A stretch of 64,000 nt of DNA. Source: Silurus meridionalis. Its lineage: Eukaryota; Chordata; Actinopteri; Siluriformes; Siluridae. Below the pieces are notes generated by a model that saw only the letters and a program-made list of their open reading frames with translations, was not told where the DNA came from and did no database searches. The translations under genes were made by a program, and so were the position numbers. The stretch spans positions 29,977,963 through 30,041,962 of the forward strand of contig NC_060887.1 in the NCBI RefSeq assembly GCF_014805685.1. Reading direction: 5' to 3'. Of the stretch, positions 34,962-64,000 are shown in pieces (within the stretch, counting starts at the first letter, position 1; each line of letters begins with the position of its first letter).

Positions 34962-36449
34962 GACTAGAGAAATTACCAGCCAAGGCAGTCACAGGAAGGC
35001 TGTTATTTTTTGTCCTTAGTTGTTAAGGGAAAAAGTTTTTTCAACACCAAGAAAAATTTTTTTAGACCTCCTTATACACTTACTTTATTCTATATGAAAA
35101 AAAAAAAATGTGTAAACCCAATAGATTCAGGATAACACGACACGTGACCTGTGCTGCAGCTAGCATTACTTCTACTAGTACTCAATTCTACTCATTCCAA
35201 ACACCACCACCTGATGTCACATCAACATCATATTACTATCCTGCAAAAGACATTGCTAAGACTCATATATTATTCATATGTGATGTGGGGAAAGAACACT
35301 GCAGTTTATAGCTAAACCAATTACTTTATCACTGACTTCCTGTTGAGGGTGCAAACAAAAGATCGCTACATGATCCTATAGTTTGTATTAAAGTATTTAA
35401 GTAACTACCTTGCTGTCTCCTTCTGCTGATCAAGACGAAAAAATAAAAAAGCAGTACAAGGATATTTGTTGAAGCTAAAATGTCTGAATGACAAGCTTCT
35501 GAACGGACTAATAACATGATAGACAAATAGAAGCACTTTTGTATGCTGATTGGTTGTGCATTAACTGTCCACACCTCTTTGATGTGCCACAGAGACCAGA
35601 GATTTTACCAGAGTAGATACGTTTGGTAGGAGCTGCAAGGGCAGTGATAGTTTAATGGAAAAAGACTTCATTTACCATTATATTTCCTTAAACAAAGATT
35701 TAGATTGTGATTGTGAAATAAGTAAACTAGAACAAGCACTGCCAGATATTAATAAAAAGTCTTCAAAAAAGACTGATCAAACCTAACAGATTATTTTATA
35801 GGGTTTAAAATAAACCTTGTCCTTGATATTAAAAAAAGTAAAATGCAACTGCAAGGACAGCATTCGTTCCTAATGCAATAGTTTGGAGCTCTGCACTTAA
35901 GTCCTTAACACTTTATATAGCAAATGCAATGAATTAATCTCAATTTAATAATTAAGGTGTTATTACAAGTCTGAAACTGGCAATCATGTTAACATTACAT
36001 TTACATTTATTATAGATCAACATTTATAACAATAATAAGTGATTTTATAATAATTTTGACATTATACATACCATATCTGAAGTCCTGAAAATAAAAAGAT
36101 GACTTCCAGAGTTTTTACACTTTTTTTAAGGACTACACAGCAACTGATCACCAAAGTACATAATATTGTGCCATCTAGAAGTTATAAGTCTGCATGGGTT
36201 TAAACCTTCATGGCAGGAGACCGAATGTTATCTTTAGAGTGTATTAAAATCAAACAAGTGATTTTTTTAAATGTTCATTGTATACGTATACATTTAATCA
36301 CTAATTAAGCAGGTTTCAACGAATGAAAATTCAAAACATTTTAAGCATTTTGTACAAATACTGTTTCTATAGAAAGCCTGTCTGTGGCTTGTCTGTGGTA
36401 TCCCTGAGAGTATTTAGTTTTGTATTTTTCATTTCATAGTTGTATAAGT

Positions 36450-63850
<27,401 letters not shown>

Positions 63851-64000
63851 CTAAAGACAGATAGAGACAAAGAAAGAAAAAGATCTTAGAGAGACTTCTG
63901 TCTTTATATTTTTGGCTTGGCTAATGTTAAATAGTACACAGTTTTTATTTGATACAGTAATTAATTTGACCCTATGTGTGTGGAGTGGGTGTATATGCAC

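Larger units (their letters stand above)
29701..36449. other. Intergenic region between kcnh2 and sspo
   Basis: I see no gene here. Contents are CT/CA microsatellites at 30.16-30.46 kb, an (AT)n tract at 32455-32489, a Tc1 MITE (32490-32992), AT-rich DNA around 33.0-33.55 kb, two LTR-like units (33590-34413), (GA)n at 34913-34958 and unassigned AT-rich sequence to the sspo 3' end. The two genes point the same way, so this stretch contains the sspo 3' UTR and the distal upstream region of kcnh2. Confidence 0.6.

Overview
The window is vertebrate nuclear DNA, almost certainly from a teleost fish. The evidence is intron-split genes with GT-AG splice sites, very dense long microsatellites, and several fish-type transposon families: a Sleeping Beauty-like Tc1 element, Tc1 MITEs, an RTE-like LINE and its short derivative, and tRNA-derived SINEs. 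An ostariophysan such as a catfish would fit the repeat mix, but that is only an impression. Two genes are recognisable, both on the minus strand, and both run off the window.

Left part (about 1-28.5 kb): the 5' end of an ERG-type voltage-gated potassium channel gene, best called kcnh2. Exon 1 (28366-28441) starts at the conserved [23 protein letters not shown] peptide. Exon 2 (5765-5995) carries the PAS domain core. The exon junctions fall at the same codon positions (c.76 and c.307) as in human KCNH2. The 22.4 kb intron 1 and the visible part of intron 2 are otherwise repeats and unassigned unique DNA. They include a 1.54 kb Tc1-like element (15212-16748) apparently nested in an older AT-rich hAT-like repeat, several Tc1 MITEs, a LINE-derived short element, and a (GT)n-(GGGT)n tract.

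Middle (about 28.5-36.4 kb): the GC-richer kcnh2 5' flank, then an intergenic stretch with microsatellite clusters, a Tc1 MITE and two degenerate tandem LTR-like units (about 33.6-34.4 kb). No gene was found here.

Right part (36.45-64 kb): the C-terminal portion of sspo, encoding SCO-spondin, the giant secreted glycoprotein of Reissner's fibre. I placed 28 coding exons by hand. Every splice phase matches its neighbour, giving one open frame of 4163 nt (about 1386 residues) that ends in a C-terminal cystine knot. The modules alternate thrombospondin type 1 repeats (TSP1), trypsin-inhibitor-like (TIL) cysteine-rich domains and short VWC-like tails, and finish TIL-VWC-CTCK. The introns hold a broken RTE-like LINE, Tc1 fragments, a duplicated intron segment, foldback sequences, and microsatellites placed right against splice sites.

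I saw no new enzymatic or defence system. The most interesting signals are the modular exon architecture of sspo with differential intron fusion, the (GT)22 tract that replaces the polypyrimidine tract of one sspo exon, a 26-bp near-perfect hairpin in an sspo intron, and a set of Tc1 MITE copies that share one internal-deletion junction.
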